NCBI GenBank assembly: GCA_019429325.1
Contig: JAHYJA010000015.1
Location: 1-36,566 of the forward strand
Direction of reading: 5' to 3'
Source: Bacteroidales bacterium
GTDB taxonomy: Bacteria > Bacteroidota > Bacteroidia > Bacteroidales > VadinHA17
Length of the DNA stretch: 36,566 nt
Position numbers and translations under genes: made by a program. The notes beneath the pieces were generated by a model. The model saw only the letters and a program-made list of their open reading frames with translations. It was not told where the DNA came from and did not search any database. Below are positions 8,742-17,370 of the stretch, one piece after another (position 1 is the first letter of the stretch; every line of letters starts with the position of its first letter).

Positions 8742-9896
8742 TTATTGACTATCTATATACTTGTCGAGAAAGACTCTTAATCCGCAGATTCTGAAACCGC
8801 CTGATAACAAATAATCCTCGTCATCCTTTATTATAATATAGTTACGAGAAGTTTTAAGGGTTTGTACTGCTTCAGTGTTACCTCTTGTCGGTCGGGCATC
8901 TGATCCGTATTTTATTTCTATTGAAGCCACCGGGCGATTGCCCCTGGTAAGCACCATATCAAGTTCTGCTCCGTCGTGAGTACGATAAAACCAAACTTTC
9001 CTGTTTACAGGCAACAGAGGAATAATCTGTTCAACAACAAAACCTTCCCATGATGCGCCCTTCTTGGGATGGCCCGTAAGTTGCTCCAGATTTTCAATGC
9101 CAGATAAGTAATGCATAATTCCCGAATCACGGATATATACTTTGGGAGATTTCACCAAACGTTTTTTACTATTGGTATAAAAAGGTTCTATCAGACGTAT
9201 GAGAAAAGCATTTCGAAGAAATCCTATATAATTTTTTATTGTGTTTATATTCAGCTCCAGGCTTCTTCCAAGTTCGGCATAATTAAGCATATTGCCGTGA
9301 TAATGAGCCAGCATAGTCCATAGTCTTTCACCTGTCAGACTGTCGGCAGGAAATCCAAGATTGGGGAGGTCACGCTCAAAGTATGTCTTAACATAGTTGT
9401 TCATCCAGTTCAGCCAGTATTTCCTTTTCATAAGAGCATCGGGGAAACCTCCATACATCCATACATTCTCAATCTTAAAACTCTTCCCCAGCTCCGGTAA
9501 AAGAAATGGAGTTAACTCATGATAGGCTACCCTGCCTGCCAGTGACTCAGAACTATTTCTTAAAAGGTCGGGACTTGCTGAACCAAGAATCAGGAACCTG
9601 CCAGGGCGTCTGTTCAGATCAATGAGCGCACGGAGGACAGGGAACAGATCCTTTTTCCTCTGAACCTCATCAATGATTACAAGATGATTTTCAAATTGTC
9701 TGAGGTATGTCTCAGCATCTTCAAGCTTTAAATAGTCTTTTTGAAACTCAAGATCGAGGTATGTTGAGAGTTCATATCCCTTCTGGATTATTCTTGCAAG
9801 GGTTGTCTTCCCAACCTGCCTGGGCCCTATTATTGCCACACATGGAAATCCACTGAGCAAATCTTTCACTATATTTTCTGAAATCCGCTCCTTCAT
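8742..9896 (-). CDS. AAA ATPase with DUF4143 C-terminus (2)
   Basis: The protein is 384 residues from the ATG at 9896 (MKERISENIV). An in-frame codon upstream at 9923 would place the -7 box inside the gene and is rejected. Walker A is GPRQVGKTT, Walker B is LVIIDEVQRKKDLF, sensor 1 is FLILGSAS and the arginine-containing SLAGRVAYHELTPFLLPEL follows, all in the usual spacing. The C-terminal DUF4143 part is complete: VYIRDSGIMHYLSGI, WEGFVVEQII, and the PD-(D/E)xK-like HDGAELDMVL...SIEIKYG. Function is unknown beyond ATP binding and a nuclease-like fold. It belongs to the same superfamily as the ATPases at 7319 and 14006 but is clearly divergent from both, so it is not a recent duplicate. Confidence 0.88.
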   Translation of the reverse strand: MKERISENIVKDLLSGFPCVAIIGPRQVGKTTLARIIQKGYELSTYLDLEFQKDYLKLEDAETYLRQFENHLVIIDEVQRKKDLFPVLRALIDLNRRPGRFLILGSASPDLLRNSSESLAGRVAYHELTPFLLPELGKSFKIENVWMYGGFPDALMKRKYWLNWMNNYVKTYFERDLPNLGFPADSLTGERLWTMLAHYHGNMLNYAELGRSLELNINTIKNYIGFLRNAFLIRLIEPFYTNSKKRLVKSPKVYIRDSGIMHYLSGIENLEQLTGHPKKGASWEGFVVEQIIPLLPVNRKVWFYRTHDGAELDMVLTRGNRPVASIEIKYGSDARPTRGNTEAVQTLKTSRNYIIIKDDEDYLLSGGFRICGLRVFLDKYIDSQ

Positions 9897-9900
9897 TAAG

Positions 9901-9944
9901 CAAAGATAATAAATAAAACACAAAATATGTAATCATATTACATA
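9901..9944 (-). promoter_or_regulatory. -7 box and 8-bp inverted repeat before ATPase (2)
   Basis: On the minus strand TATCTTTG (9908-9901) is a perfect TAnnTTTG box only 4 bases before the ATG, implying a leaderless or nearly leaderless mRNA. Upstream, TATGTAAT-cat-ATTACATA (9926-9944) is a perfect 8-bp inverted repeat over the -33 region and looks like an operator. The half-site TATGTAAT reappears before the ATPase gene at 14006-15217. Confidence 0.6.
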
Positions 9945-10101
9945 TATTTAGTATTATTTAATAAAATTATGAAAGATCAAAAACAATGAAATGCCTGTAT
10001 GTAATGAACCCGTTCCTCCAATTACGCCTATATGCTGCAAAGCCGTTACGCCGCTGCACCATTACGCCACCACGCCACTGAGCCACTAAGCCTTAGCACC
10101 G

Positions 10102-11946
10102 TTATTTATACGGCAGTCCCATCTTCCGGGCAATTTCCCGAAATCTGGGTTCATCACGAATAGGATCAAAAGCTGGCATTCTCAGATAAGGCATACTGGG
10201 ACTATGTATTTCGTAGGCTTTCTCCCAACAATCCAGGGCTCTTTCATTATTACCTGCCATAAGATACACAAGTGAAAACATCGCAGGATCTACAAAAGTA
10301 GTTTCAGATAATACTTCAAGTGCTTCCGTAGCTTTGATTAAAGATTCGGCATATCCCAGTTTTTTAAAGTCAAGTTCAAAAGCCTGCCCTTTACCCATCA
10401 TTATGAATTCTTTTTTTATCGACTCCCAGGCTTCCTCAAGCCTTCCGTTCTTATGTAATATATCAGTTAGAACTGTTTGAGCAACCGGAGATAATGGTTC
10501 CATTCGAATTGCTTCCCGGGCTGCTTCAAGTGCTTCATCAAAACGACGGACCAACCAGAGGTCAACACTATAAAGACTGATTATAAGAGGATTATATGGA
10601 TCCAGTTTCAGGGCTATCTGAATCTCTGCCATTGCTTCTTCAGTTCTCCCCAATATGTTCAGGAGATGTGAGTAGTATGCATGTGCTTCCGCATGATTGG
10701 GATTGATCTCAAGTGCTTTTTTAAATGCTGATTCTCCGGCTTCCCAGTCCCACATCATCCATGTAGTTATACCAGCCTGAGCATAAATTACCTCTTCATT
10801 ATTGCTGTCCAGTTCTGTAGCCTTCATCAGTGCTTCCATGGTTTTTGGGCCACCTTCTTCAGGAGAAATAAGCCCCATTTGGATTAACGCACCATAGACA
10901 AAAGCAATTCCTGCGTAAGCGGGAGCATATTCAGGATCTTTTTCTATTGCCAGCTCAAAATATTTCATTGCGGTTTCAAGCTCATTCCGTGTCAGTTTTC
11001 TCCAGTAAAACATGCCGCGAAGGTAAGCATCGTAAGCCTCAGTATTTTTTGTGGGTTTCTTCTCAATGAGATCCAGCTCCTGTGGTGACAAAACAGCTTT
11101 CAACTCCCTTGCCACAGATTGAGCCACTTCACTCTGAATAACAAATATGCGTGACAGATCACTCAGATCTCCGTTGTAAATCTCTGACCATAAGTGGGCA
11201 TCGGTTCCGGCATCAATCAGCTGAACGGCAATGCGCACCATATTGCCTGCTCTGCGCACACTGCCTTCAATTATGTTTGCTACTCTCAGTTCCCGGGCAA
11301 TTTCCTTTATCGATTTGTCACTATTCTTATAATGCATTGAAGAAGTTCGGGAGATCACCTTCAGATCGCCGATCTTGAAGAGACGGTCAAGGATCTCCTC
11401 CATCATCCCGTCGCTGAAATACTCCTGTTCAGGATCGTTGCTTATGTTCTTAAAAGGCAGCACGGCAATGGACTTTTTATCCTGCCCCACCTGTAATATT
11501 CCATCCCTTATGGCTTTTTCGAGATCTTCCTCTCTGGCACCATCTTTTCTGAGAAGGATTTTTACCACTCCCGATAATTTATTAATGTGATCTTCCAACG
11601 GAGGTGTCTTTGCATCGAGCCAGTGAACACTGCTCAGGTAATATTCAAGTTGTTTTGACAGTGGTATATCTTCGAGCCGGAGGTTAATGACCGGAAGCCC
11701 CAAATGTACTGCCCGGTCCACTTCCCTGATAACCTGTTTGGAGTTATTCGAGTTTGATGAATAGATCAGGATAAACAGTTTCGATGATTTTATACCATCG
11801 ATGATAGCCTCTGCAAAATCAAGTCCCGGGGTGATATCCCTCGGAGCGATCCAGCACGAGATACCGTTTTGTTCAAGAATGGAGCAAACAGTGTCAGCAG
11901 CGGTCTTGTCGACGCTGGAGTAGCTTATGAAAACATCGTGTGCCAT
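10102..11946 (-). CDS. TIR - TolB/FlgO-like - TPR protein (soluble form)
   Basis: The protein has 614 residues. The TIR domain (1-135) has DVFISYSSVDK, CWIAPRDITPG and VIREVDRA with Glu75. Instead of a membrane helix, a short linker (ILQVGQDKK) leads straight into SIAVLPFKNISNDPEQEYFSDGMMEEI at about 158 and a TolB/FlgO-like domain with IIEGSVRRAGN. TPR-type repeats (YFELAIEKDPEYAPAYAG, ALEINPNHAEAHAYY, ALKLDPYNPL) reach the C-terminus, ending in RFREIARKMGLPYK. It is close to the kinase-headed protein at 15427 from the TolB part onward, and nearly identical to the protein at 19395 over its first 180 residues or so. No signal peptide or membrane segment is visible. The role is unknown, with signalling or defence possible. 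Confidence 0.85.
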   Translation of the reverse strand: MAHDVFISYSSVDKTAADTVCSILEQNGISCWIAPRDITPGLDFAEAIIDGIKSSKLFILIYSSNSNNSKQVIREVDRAVHLGLPVINLRLEDIPLSKQLEYYLSSVHWLDAKTPPLEDHINKLSGVVKILLRKDGAREEDLEKAIRDGILQVGQDKKSIAVLPFKNISNDPEQEYFSDGMMEEILDRLFKIGDLKVISRTSSMHYKNSDKSIKEIARELRVANIIEGSVRRAGNMVRIAVQLIDAGTDAHLWSEIYNGDLSDLSRIFVIQSEVAQSVARELKAVLSPQELDLIEKKPTKNTEAYDAYLRGMFYWRKLTRNELETAMKYFELAIEKDPEYAPAYAGIAFVYGALIQMGLISPEEGGPKTMEALMKATELDSNNEEVIYAQAGITTWMMWDWEAGESAFKKALEINPNHAEAHAYYSHLLNILGRTEEAMAEIQIALKLDPYNPLIISLYSVDLWLVRRFDEALEAAREAIRMEPLSPVAQTVLTDILHKNGRLEEAWESIKKEFIMMGKGQAFELDFKKLGYAESLIKATEALEVLSETTFVDPAMFSLVYLMAGNNERALDCWEKAYEIHSPSMPYLRMPAFDPIRDEPRFREIARKMGLPYK

Positions 11947-11990
11947 ATATGGATTTGTTAAGGAATTGATCTCCTTTTAAAGTTTTATGA

Positions 11991-12021
11991 TAAAGGTAAT
12001 AAACGGATGTATATGAGTCAA
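11991..12021 (-). promoter_or_regulatory. Candidate promoter of the TIR gene at 10102-11946
   Basis: Minus-strand TTGAC, 18 bases, TACCTTTA, 45 bases before the ATG; same block as at 6849-6879 and 21290-21320. Here the 11-bp tandem array begins only about 45 bases upstream, so array length could influence promoter context. Confidence 0.5.
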
Positions 12022-12064
12022 GAATATTTTGCCGGAAGACGGAAATGTCAGGTGAGATTTAGAT

Positions 12065-12174
12065 GGTCATTCAATGGTCATTCGATTGTCATTCAATGGT
12101 CATTCGATTGTCATTCGATAGTCATTCAGTGGTCATTCGATTGTCATTCAATGGTCATTCAATTGTCATTCAAT
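12065..12174 (+). repeat. 11-bp tandem repeat array, copy 2 (10 units)
   Basis: Ten 11-mers of the form [T/G/A]GTCATTC[A/G][A/G]T stand head to tail and end in TGTTTAAC. The units alternate more (GGTCATTCAAT, TGTCATTCGAT) than in copy 1. The following bases, CAATGAATGAC, form an inverted repeat with the last unit, and the hairpin array starts at once with no four-helix-bundle gene in between. Confidence 0.93.
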
Positions 12175-12182
12175 TGTTTAAC

Positions 12183-12302
12183 AATGAATGACGTCCGCCG
12201 GTAGGCAGACAAATGACTACTGAATGACGGCGCAGCCGAATGACAGCGCGTAGCGCTTAATGACGGCCGAAGGCCAAATGACGTCCGCCGGTAGGCAGAC
12301 AA
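12183..12302 (+). repeat. Hairpin array with AATGAC spacers, copy 2 (gene-less)
   Basis: The order is GTCCGCC-type hairpin, TACTG, CGGC-GCA-GCCG, AGCGC-GTA-GCGCT, GGCC-GAA-GGCC, GTCCGCC-type hairpin, each separated by NAATGAC. It abuts the broken TIR gene at about 12303, whose reading frame runs on through it as meaningless residues. Compared with copy 1, the four-helix-bundle gene is absent. Confidence 0.9.
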
Positions 12303-13952
12303 AGCTTCTTCAGTAAGAGGCAAACTGTTTTTGCAATCACCTGCCTGCACCAATGTACCTATATACAGAAGCTTTGTCAAAGGATTTAACGGATCAAGGC
12401 TGATAGCAAGTTCTCTCTGTGCTATTGATTCATCACTCCTGTTCAGGATCAGTAACAACTGTGCATACATCAGCCTTGCGTCAGGGTTGTTGGGATTAAT
12501 GGCCAGGGATTTTAGAAATGCTTTTTCGCTCTTTCCCCAGTCCCATTCCACCAGTTGAGCCATGACGGCACTCTGGTAATGAACCTCAGCAAGATCCGGA
12601 TCCAGTTCCATCGCTTTATTAAGGTTTTCGGCGATTTTCGGACTTGCAACAGAAGGTGTTTCCCACCCTTCTTGCTGTATCCATATCCAGATCTCAGCCA
12701 ACCCTGCATACAAAGGTGCCCAGTCAGGGTTTTTCCCAATGGCGCTGTTCAGATATTCAATTGCTTTATATAGCGATTCCCTTGAATAATCACTAAAATA
12801 AGAACGGGCCTTCAGATATTCATCATATACCTCAATATCTGCGCTTGGTATTTTCTCAATTAGCCGTTTCTCTTCAGGAGAAATGACAGCTCTGAGTTCA
12901 TTAGCTATTGATTCTGCAATCTTTATCTGTATGTTGAAAATATCTTTAACATCATTTATCTCGCTCTGGAACGACTCACCCCAGAGATGTGACTCATGCT
13001 CTGCCTTGATCAACTGTGCCCTGAGGCGAAAGGAACTCCCGTATTTCTGCCCGCTGCCCTCCACAATGTAGTTTACACCCAGTTCTTCTGCAATCTCTGA
13101 GATGGATTTGCTTTGCCCCCTGAATTTCTCAACAGAGGTACGTGAAATCACCCTGAGGTCTTTTATCCTTTGAAGGTTGTTAAGTATCTCTTCCATCACA
13201 CCATTGATGAAGTAGGTGTTCTCCTGATCGGGACTGTCGTTGATAAAGGGCAGCACGGCAATGGATTTCTCCAATTCTACTACTGATTCTGATACTGATG
13301 CTGCTTTCCCGGCTTTTGTTGTAATCTCTCCGGGTTGAAACCCGGAGTTTCTTATTGCTGTGATGATTTCCTTTATTGCAAGAGCCACCTTGTTTATCTG
13401 ATTACGGTACCTGGTTTTATTCATGTTCGTTTTAGGGTCATCATCCGGGGTAAGCGGCCTGTTCACACCCGGTTCCCTGTAAATGAACTCTATGCCCCTG
13501 AGAAAACCTCCCAGCACCGATTCGCATAGACTTGTATCATCGCTGTCGAGGTCGTGAATGGTCACAGGCAGTACCCTGCCTGCAATATTTCCGTTGGGTA
13601 GTTTAACCTTCAGTCCGTACTGATCGTCAGTTGCCTGTTTAACAAAAGCCATGAACTCGTTCACCCATGCAAAGGATTTCGGATCGCAATAGGTTCTTGA
13701 AAGGACAGGGATGAAGATGAGGCATTTGAGCTTCTCTTTCAGTGAGGCATCGACATCATGGGTCTCCAGGAGCCCGTCGTGCGGGTTGATGTCGAAATAG
13801 ACACTTATCTCTTCCTTAAAAGTAGCTTCGAGCTCTTTCTGAAGATTTTCGACAAATCCGGTCACCCAGCCGTCGTACTTATTGTCCTTCTGACGTTAGG
13901 AGATGAAGATGTCGTAGTTGTAACCGGGGATAATACTGGGCATGATATCCAT
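12303..13952 (-). pseudogene. Divergent TIR - TolB/FlgO-like - TPR gene, broken at both ends
   Basis: The ATG at 13952 opens MDIMPSIIPGYNYDIFIS, then a TAA (13898-13896) stands where the family has the Tyr of the FISYRQKD box. A single C-to-A change (TAC to TAA) would explain it. Downstream the frame stays open: VYFDINPHDGLLETHDVDASL, LKCLIFIPVLSRTYCDP and a long insert typical of this second TIR subtype. SIAVLPFINDSPDQENTYFINGVMEEI follows at about residue 230 of the full frame, then TPR helices like those of the 4794 gene. At LPLTEEA (near 12303) homology stops because the hairpin array replaces the rest; about 155 C-terminal residues are missing relative to the 4794 protein. A re-start at the GTG at 13865 would lack the first TIR strand. 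A sequencing error at the stop is possible, but the 3' loss is not. Confidence 0.8.
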
Positions 13953-14005
13953 TTTATTGATAAAGTTAAAAATTAGGACAATACGAAGCAAGAAAAAGTT
14001 ATTCG

Positions 14006-15217
14006 TTATAAGATTGCTGAATTCAGATCAGGATTTATATTATCCCTGAGTATCCTGAACATGTTGGTCCAGTTTGTAACAATCAAATTATCATTCAATT
14101 TAAATTCCTCTTCATAAAATCCAAGGAGATAACCTGTACTGCCGGGAAACAGCGAAAGCTGTCTGCTGAGGTTCCTCGTATGCTCAAGCCTTAGGGTTTG
14201 TGTGGCTTTAATCTCAAAGAGAAAAAACCTGCCTCCTGATTCCAGAATGATGTCTGTTTCATTTCCGTTTGAATCCCTGTAAAAGTATATATCGAAACCA
14301 GCATTATAGTTGTATTTGAATTTAAGAAATTCATTCAAAAGAAACGTTTCATAAAAGCTTCCGGATAAAGGCCCGGTTTGCAGTGTGTCTGCGTTCTGGT
14401 ACTTCAGGATATATGACATAAGGCCGGTGTCGGTAAGGTAGAGTTTCGGACTCTTGATTACCCTTTTAGGGATATTCCTGAACCAGGGCTTCAAAAGATA
14501 AACAATGCCGGATGCCTGCAATATTGCCAGCCACTTTTTAGCTGTATTAAATGCAACTCCGCACTCTTTGGCTATCTCGTTAATATTTACCACAGATCCT
14601 GATCTTGCAGCAATCAGAGTGATAAATGTCTGGAAAAGATTTATGTTGCTTATTTCAGATATCTGACGTACATCTCTTTCGAGATAGGTTAGAAGATATG
14701 AGCCATAAAACAGAGAGATATCGATTCCATGGATCAATGGCTCAGGATAGAAACCTGTCAATATTGTGCCAAAGCATGTTTCCGGATCCTGCAGGTTATC
14801 TTTTGGGTGTTCAGTTACCGAAAATGCCGGGAGTGTAAGTATGGCAGCCCTTCCTGCAAGGGATTCCGTGATGCCTGCCATCATATTGAAATGCTGGGAT
14901 CCAGTAAGTACAAAATGTCCTTTTCTCTCCCTGTTGGTATCAACCGCTATTTTAATATAGGATAATATTTCCGGGGCATACTGAATCTCATCAATGATCA
15001 GCGGTTTATCCTGATTACTCAAAAGGGATCTGGGATCCTCCTTTATGATCTGTCTCTGTATCGGATCATCGAGAGTAATATACCTGAAGCCCGGCAATAT
15101 ATTTCTGAGCATGGTGGATTTACCTGTTTGCCTTGCTCCTGTGATAACCACCACCGGAAAATCACCCAGAGCTTTTATTAAAAGGCTTTCAATGCTTCGG
15201 TGATAATATTTAATCAT
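14006..15217 (-). CDS. AAA ATPase with DUF4143 C-terminus (3)
   Basis: The protein is 403 residues from the ATG at 15217 (MIKYYHRSIESLL). The in-frame ATG at 15253 would translate through the promoter and is rejected. Walker A is GARQTGKST, Walker B is PLIIDEIQYAPE, sensor 1 is FVLTGSQ, and ESLAGRAAIL.LPAFSVTE is the usual arginine region. The DUF4143 tail has LYLTDTGLMSYIL, ETFLLNEFLK and the nuclease-like NGNETDIILE...LFEIKATQT, which retains the D...ExK arrangement. The family is common in Bacteroidota and archaea, and its physiological role is not settled. It lies between the broken TIR gene and the kinase-headed gene, all on the same strand. Confidence 0.88.
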   Translation of the reverse strand: MIKYYHRSIESLLIKALGDFPVVVITGARQTGKSTMLRNILPGFRYITLDDPIQRQIIKEDPRSLLSNQDKPLIIDEIQYAPEILSYIKIAVDTNRERKGHFVLTGSQHFNMMAGITESLAGRAAILTLPAFSVTEHPKDNLQDPETCFGTILTGFYPEPLIHGIDISLFYGSYLLTYLERDVRQISEISNINLFQTFITLIAARSGSVVNINEIAKECGVAFNTAKKWLAILQASGIVYLLKPWFRNIPKRVIKSPKLYLTDTGLMSYILKYQNADTLQTGPLSGSFYETFLLNEFLKFKYNYNAGFDIYFYRDSNGNETDIILESGGRFFLFEIKATQTLRLEHTRNLSRQLSLFPGSTGYLLGFYEEEFKLNDNLIVTNWTNMFRILRDNINPDLNSAIL

Positions 15218-15219
15218 GT

Positions 15220-15254
15220 TATGTAATATTGCATTATTATTGCAAATATACATA
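15220..15254 (-). promoter_or_regulatory. Inverted repeat and -7 box before ATPase (3)
   Basis: TATGTAATATTGCA (15220-15233) and TGCAAATATACATA (15241-15254) form an inverted repeat matching at 11 of 14 positions, centred just upstream of the start codon. On the minus strand TATATTTG (15250-15243) is a perfect TAnnTTTG box inside the right arm, 25 bases before the ATG. The TATGTAAT half-site is shared with the operator-like palindrome of ATPase (2). Confidence 0.55.
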
Positions 15255-15351
15255 AATATTTTATTTGTATAATTTTAGTCGATAATTATTGCCTACCAGT
15301 TCCGTTGGAAACTTATCAGATAAACAGGCCGTTACGCCGCTAAGCCCTTTG

Positions 15352-15417
15352 GCCACCGTAGCCTTCTTCGACCAACGAAGTCCCGGTCTCCGGGACGAAG
15401 TTGGGGGCGACGGTGGC
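15352..15417. repeat. 66-bp imperfect inverted repeat (large hairpin)
   Basis: The core GTCCCGG-TCT-CCGGGAC is enclosed by CAAC/GTTG and by outer arms GCCACCGTAGCC and GGCGACGGTGGC. It begins 10 bases after the stop of the kinase-headed gene (minus strand), so it could end that transcript, though no T-run follows. It may equally be one of the dispersed GC-rich intergenic repeats (compare about 7135, 8650, 10040). Confidence 0.7.
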
Positions 15418-15426
15418 GTTGCGCCG

Positions 15427-17289
15427 TTATTTATACGGCAGTCCCATCTTGCGGGCAATCTCACGGAAACGGGGTTCATCCCGAATAACGTCAAAAATCG
15501 GTACTCTCAGATAAGGCAGATTCGTATCACGCATTTCGCAGGCTTTCTCCAGCCATTCCAGGGCTGGTTCTACATTACCTGCCAAAATATATAGAAATGC
15601 CAGCATAAAGGGATTGATAAAAGTCGAATCCGCTGAGATTTTCATGGCTTCTGCAGCTTTATTCATTGCAGCGGCATATCCCGATTCATTAAAATCCTGG
15701 TCATTAAAATAGTTTCCAGATCCAGTTAATTGCCAATCATTTTTAATTACTTCTGCATTTGTGCTGTCAAGCTCAATAGCCTTCGTTAATGCTTCAATGC
15801 CTTTAGGACCTGCTTCCTCAGGGGAAAGGAGCCCCATCTGCATTAACCCACCCCATACAAAAGAAATACCGGCATAAGCAGGTGCATATTCGGGATCTTT
15901 TTCTATTGCCAGCTCAAAATATTTTTTTGCAGTTTCAAGGTCATTCCGGGTCAGTTTTCTCCAGTAAAACATGCCGCGAAGGTAAGCATCGTAAGCTTCA
16001 GTGTTTTTTGTTGGAATTTTCTCAATAAGCTCAACCTCCTGCGGTGATAAAACAGCCTTCAGCTCCCTGGCTACAGATTGTGCTACCTCACTCTGAATTA
16101 TGAAAATGCGTGACAGATTGCTCAGGTCTTCGTCATACATCTCTGACCATAAATGGGCATCGGTTCCGGCATCAATCAGCTGAACGGCAATGCGCACCAT
16201 ATTGCCTGCTCTGCGAACACTGCCTTCAATTATGCTGGCAACTCCCAGTTCCCGGGCAATCTCTTTTACCGACTTATCATTATTCTTATAATGCATTGAA
16301 GAAGTCCTGGAAATAACCTTCAGATCACCGATCTTGAAGAGACGGTCAAGGATCTCATCCATCATGCCGTCGCTGAAATACTCCTGGTCAGGATCGTTGC
16401 TCATGTTGACAAAGGGAAGAACGGAGATGGAGGGCGGCTTTTCTTCCCTGGTGACGGAAGGCATGCTCAAGGTCTTATCCCTCGTGCCCAACAATTTCAA
16501 GTCGTCCCGCAAAGCCTCCATATCTGCATAGCGATTGCGGGGATCTTTCTGCAGGCAGGTTGCGATGATCTTTTCAACCTCAGGTGTAATGTCGTTTCTC
16601 ACCCGTAAGACGGGCTCAGGCTTTTCGTTCAAGATCGCATATAAGGTCGACTGGATGCTTGTACTCTCAAACGGCCGCTTTGCCGTCAGCATCTCATAAA
16701 GGACACATCCCAGGGACCAAATATCCGTCTGATGATCAACCGGTTTGCCACAAGCCTGTTCGTGAGACATGTAGGCTGCGGTTCCCATGACAACCGCCGT
16801 TCTTGTGAGATCTTCTCCCCAGGATAACTTGGCCAGACCGAAATCAAGTATCTTGGCTGTCCCCTCACCGGTGATCATGATATTCGCGGGTTTCATGTCC
16901 CGATGAGTGATGCCTTTTTTATGCGCCGCCCGCAGCCCTTCGGCAACCTGGGAAACAAGGCTGAAAGCCTCATCCAAAGCAAGAGGGCCTCCCTGAATTT
17001 TTTCTTTCAGGCTTTGACCCTCCACGTAAGCCATGGCAATGTAGGTTTCTCCATCGGATTCATTGATCTCATAAACGGTGCAGATATTGGGGTGATCCAA
17101 TGCCGCGGCCGCCTGCGCTTCCTGAATAAAGCGTTCTCGGGACTCCCGATCCCTGGTGAGGTCCGGAGATAAAAACTTTAGGGCAACCGTCCTTTTCAGC
17201 CTGGTGTCTTCGGCCTTAAAAACAACACCAATTCCGCCTTGACCGAGCGTGTCGATGATTTTGTAGTGAGAGATCGTTTTCCCGATCAT
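15427..17289 (-). CDS. Ser/Thr protein kinase - TolB/FlgO-like - shortened TPR protein
   Basis: Starting at the ATG 17289 (MIGKTISHYKI, the usual family start) the protein has 620 residues; a TTG at 17370 is less likely. The kinase has the loop GQGGIGVV (16-23), Lys38 in VALK, HRDMKPAN from 129 and DFG at 149-151, so it should be active. The APE-like position reads YMSHEQ instead of the usual YMSPEQ. From about 286 SISVLPFVNMSNDPDQEYFSDG opens the TolB/FlgO-like domain, nearly the same as in the 10102 protein, with the same C-terminal MGLPYK. Between NAEVI and KNDWQLTG about 123 residues of TPR are missing, in frame, relative to that paralogue. The kinase part appears GC-richer, suggesting a foreign kinase joined to a resident tail. 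No membrane helix follows the kinase, unlike many PknB-type receptors. Confidence 0.85.
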   Translation of the reverse strand: MIGKTISHYKIIDTLGQGGIGVVFKAEDTRLKRTVALKFLSPDLTRDRESRERFIQEAQAAAALDHPNICTVYEINESDGETYIAMAYVEGQSLKEKIQGGPLALDEAFSLVSQVAEGLRAAHKKGITHRDMKPANIMITGEGTAKILDFGLAKLSWGEDLTRTAVVMGTAAYMSHEQACGKPVDHQTDIWSLGCVLYEMLTAKRPFESTSIQSTLYAILNEKPEPVLRVRNDITPEVEKIIATCLQKDPRNRYADMEALRDDLKLLGTRDKTLSMPSVTREEKPPSISVLPFVNMSNDPDQEYFSDGMMDEILDRLFKIGDLKVISRTSSMHYKNNDKSVKEIARELGVASIIEGSVRRAGNMVRIAVQLIDAGTDAHLWSEMYDEDLSNLSRIFIIQSEVAQSVARELKAVLSPQEVELIEKIPTKNTEAYDAYLRGMFYWRKLTRNDLETAKKYFELAIEKDPEYAPAYAGISFVWGGLMQMGLLSPEEAGPKGIEALTKAIELDSTNAEVIKNDWQLTGSGNYFNDQDFNESGYAAAMNKAAEAMKISADSTFINPFMLAFLYILAGNVEPALEWLEKACEMRDTNLPYLRVPIFDVIRDEPRFREIARKMGLPYK

Positions 17290-17370
17290 GGATTGACGTA
17301 AATCCCGGAGCATGATTCTCGATTCACCCGTTCTTGACTTAAAGATATCACTGCTCCGAGCCGATGTCAA

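Noticed and set aside
12007-12204. Plus-strand open frame through the 11-bp array (repetitive SFNGHSIVIQ-type peptide)
   Set aside because: It is a translation of the tandem repeat; an 11-bp unit shifts frame each copy, and no start context or homology supports it.
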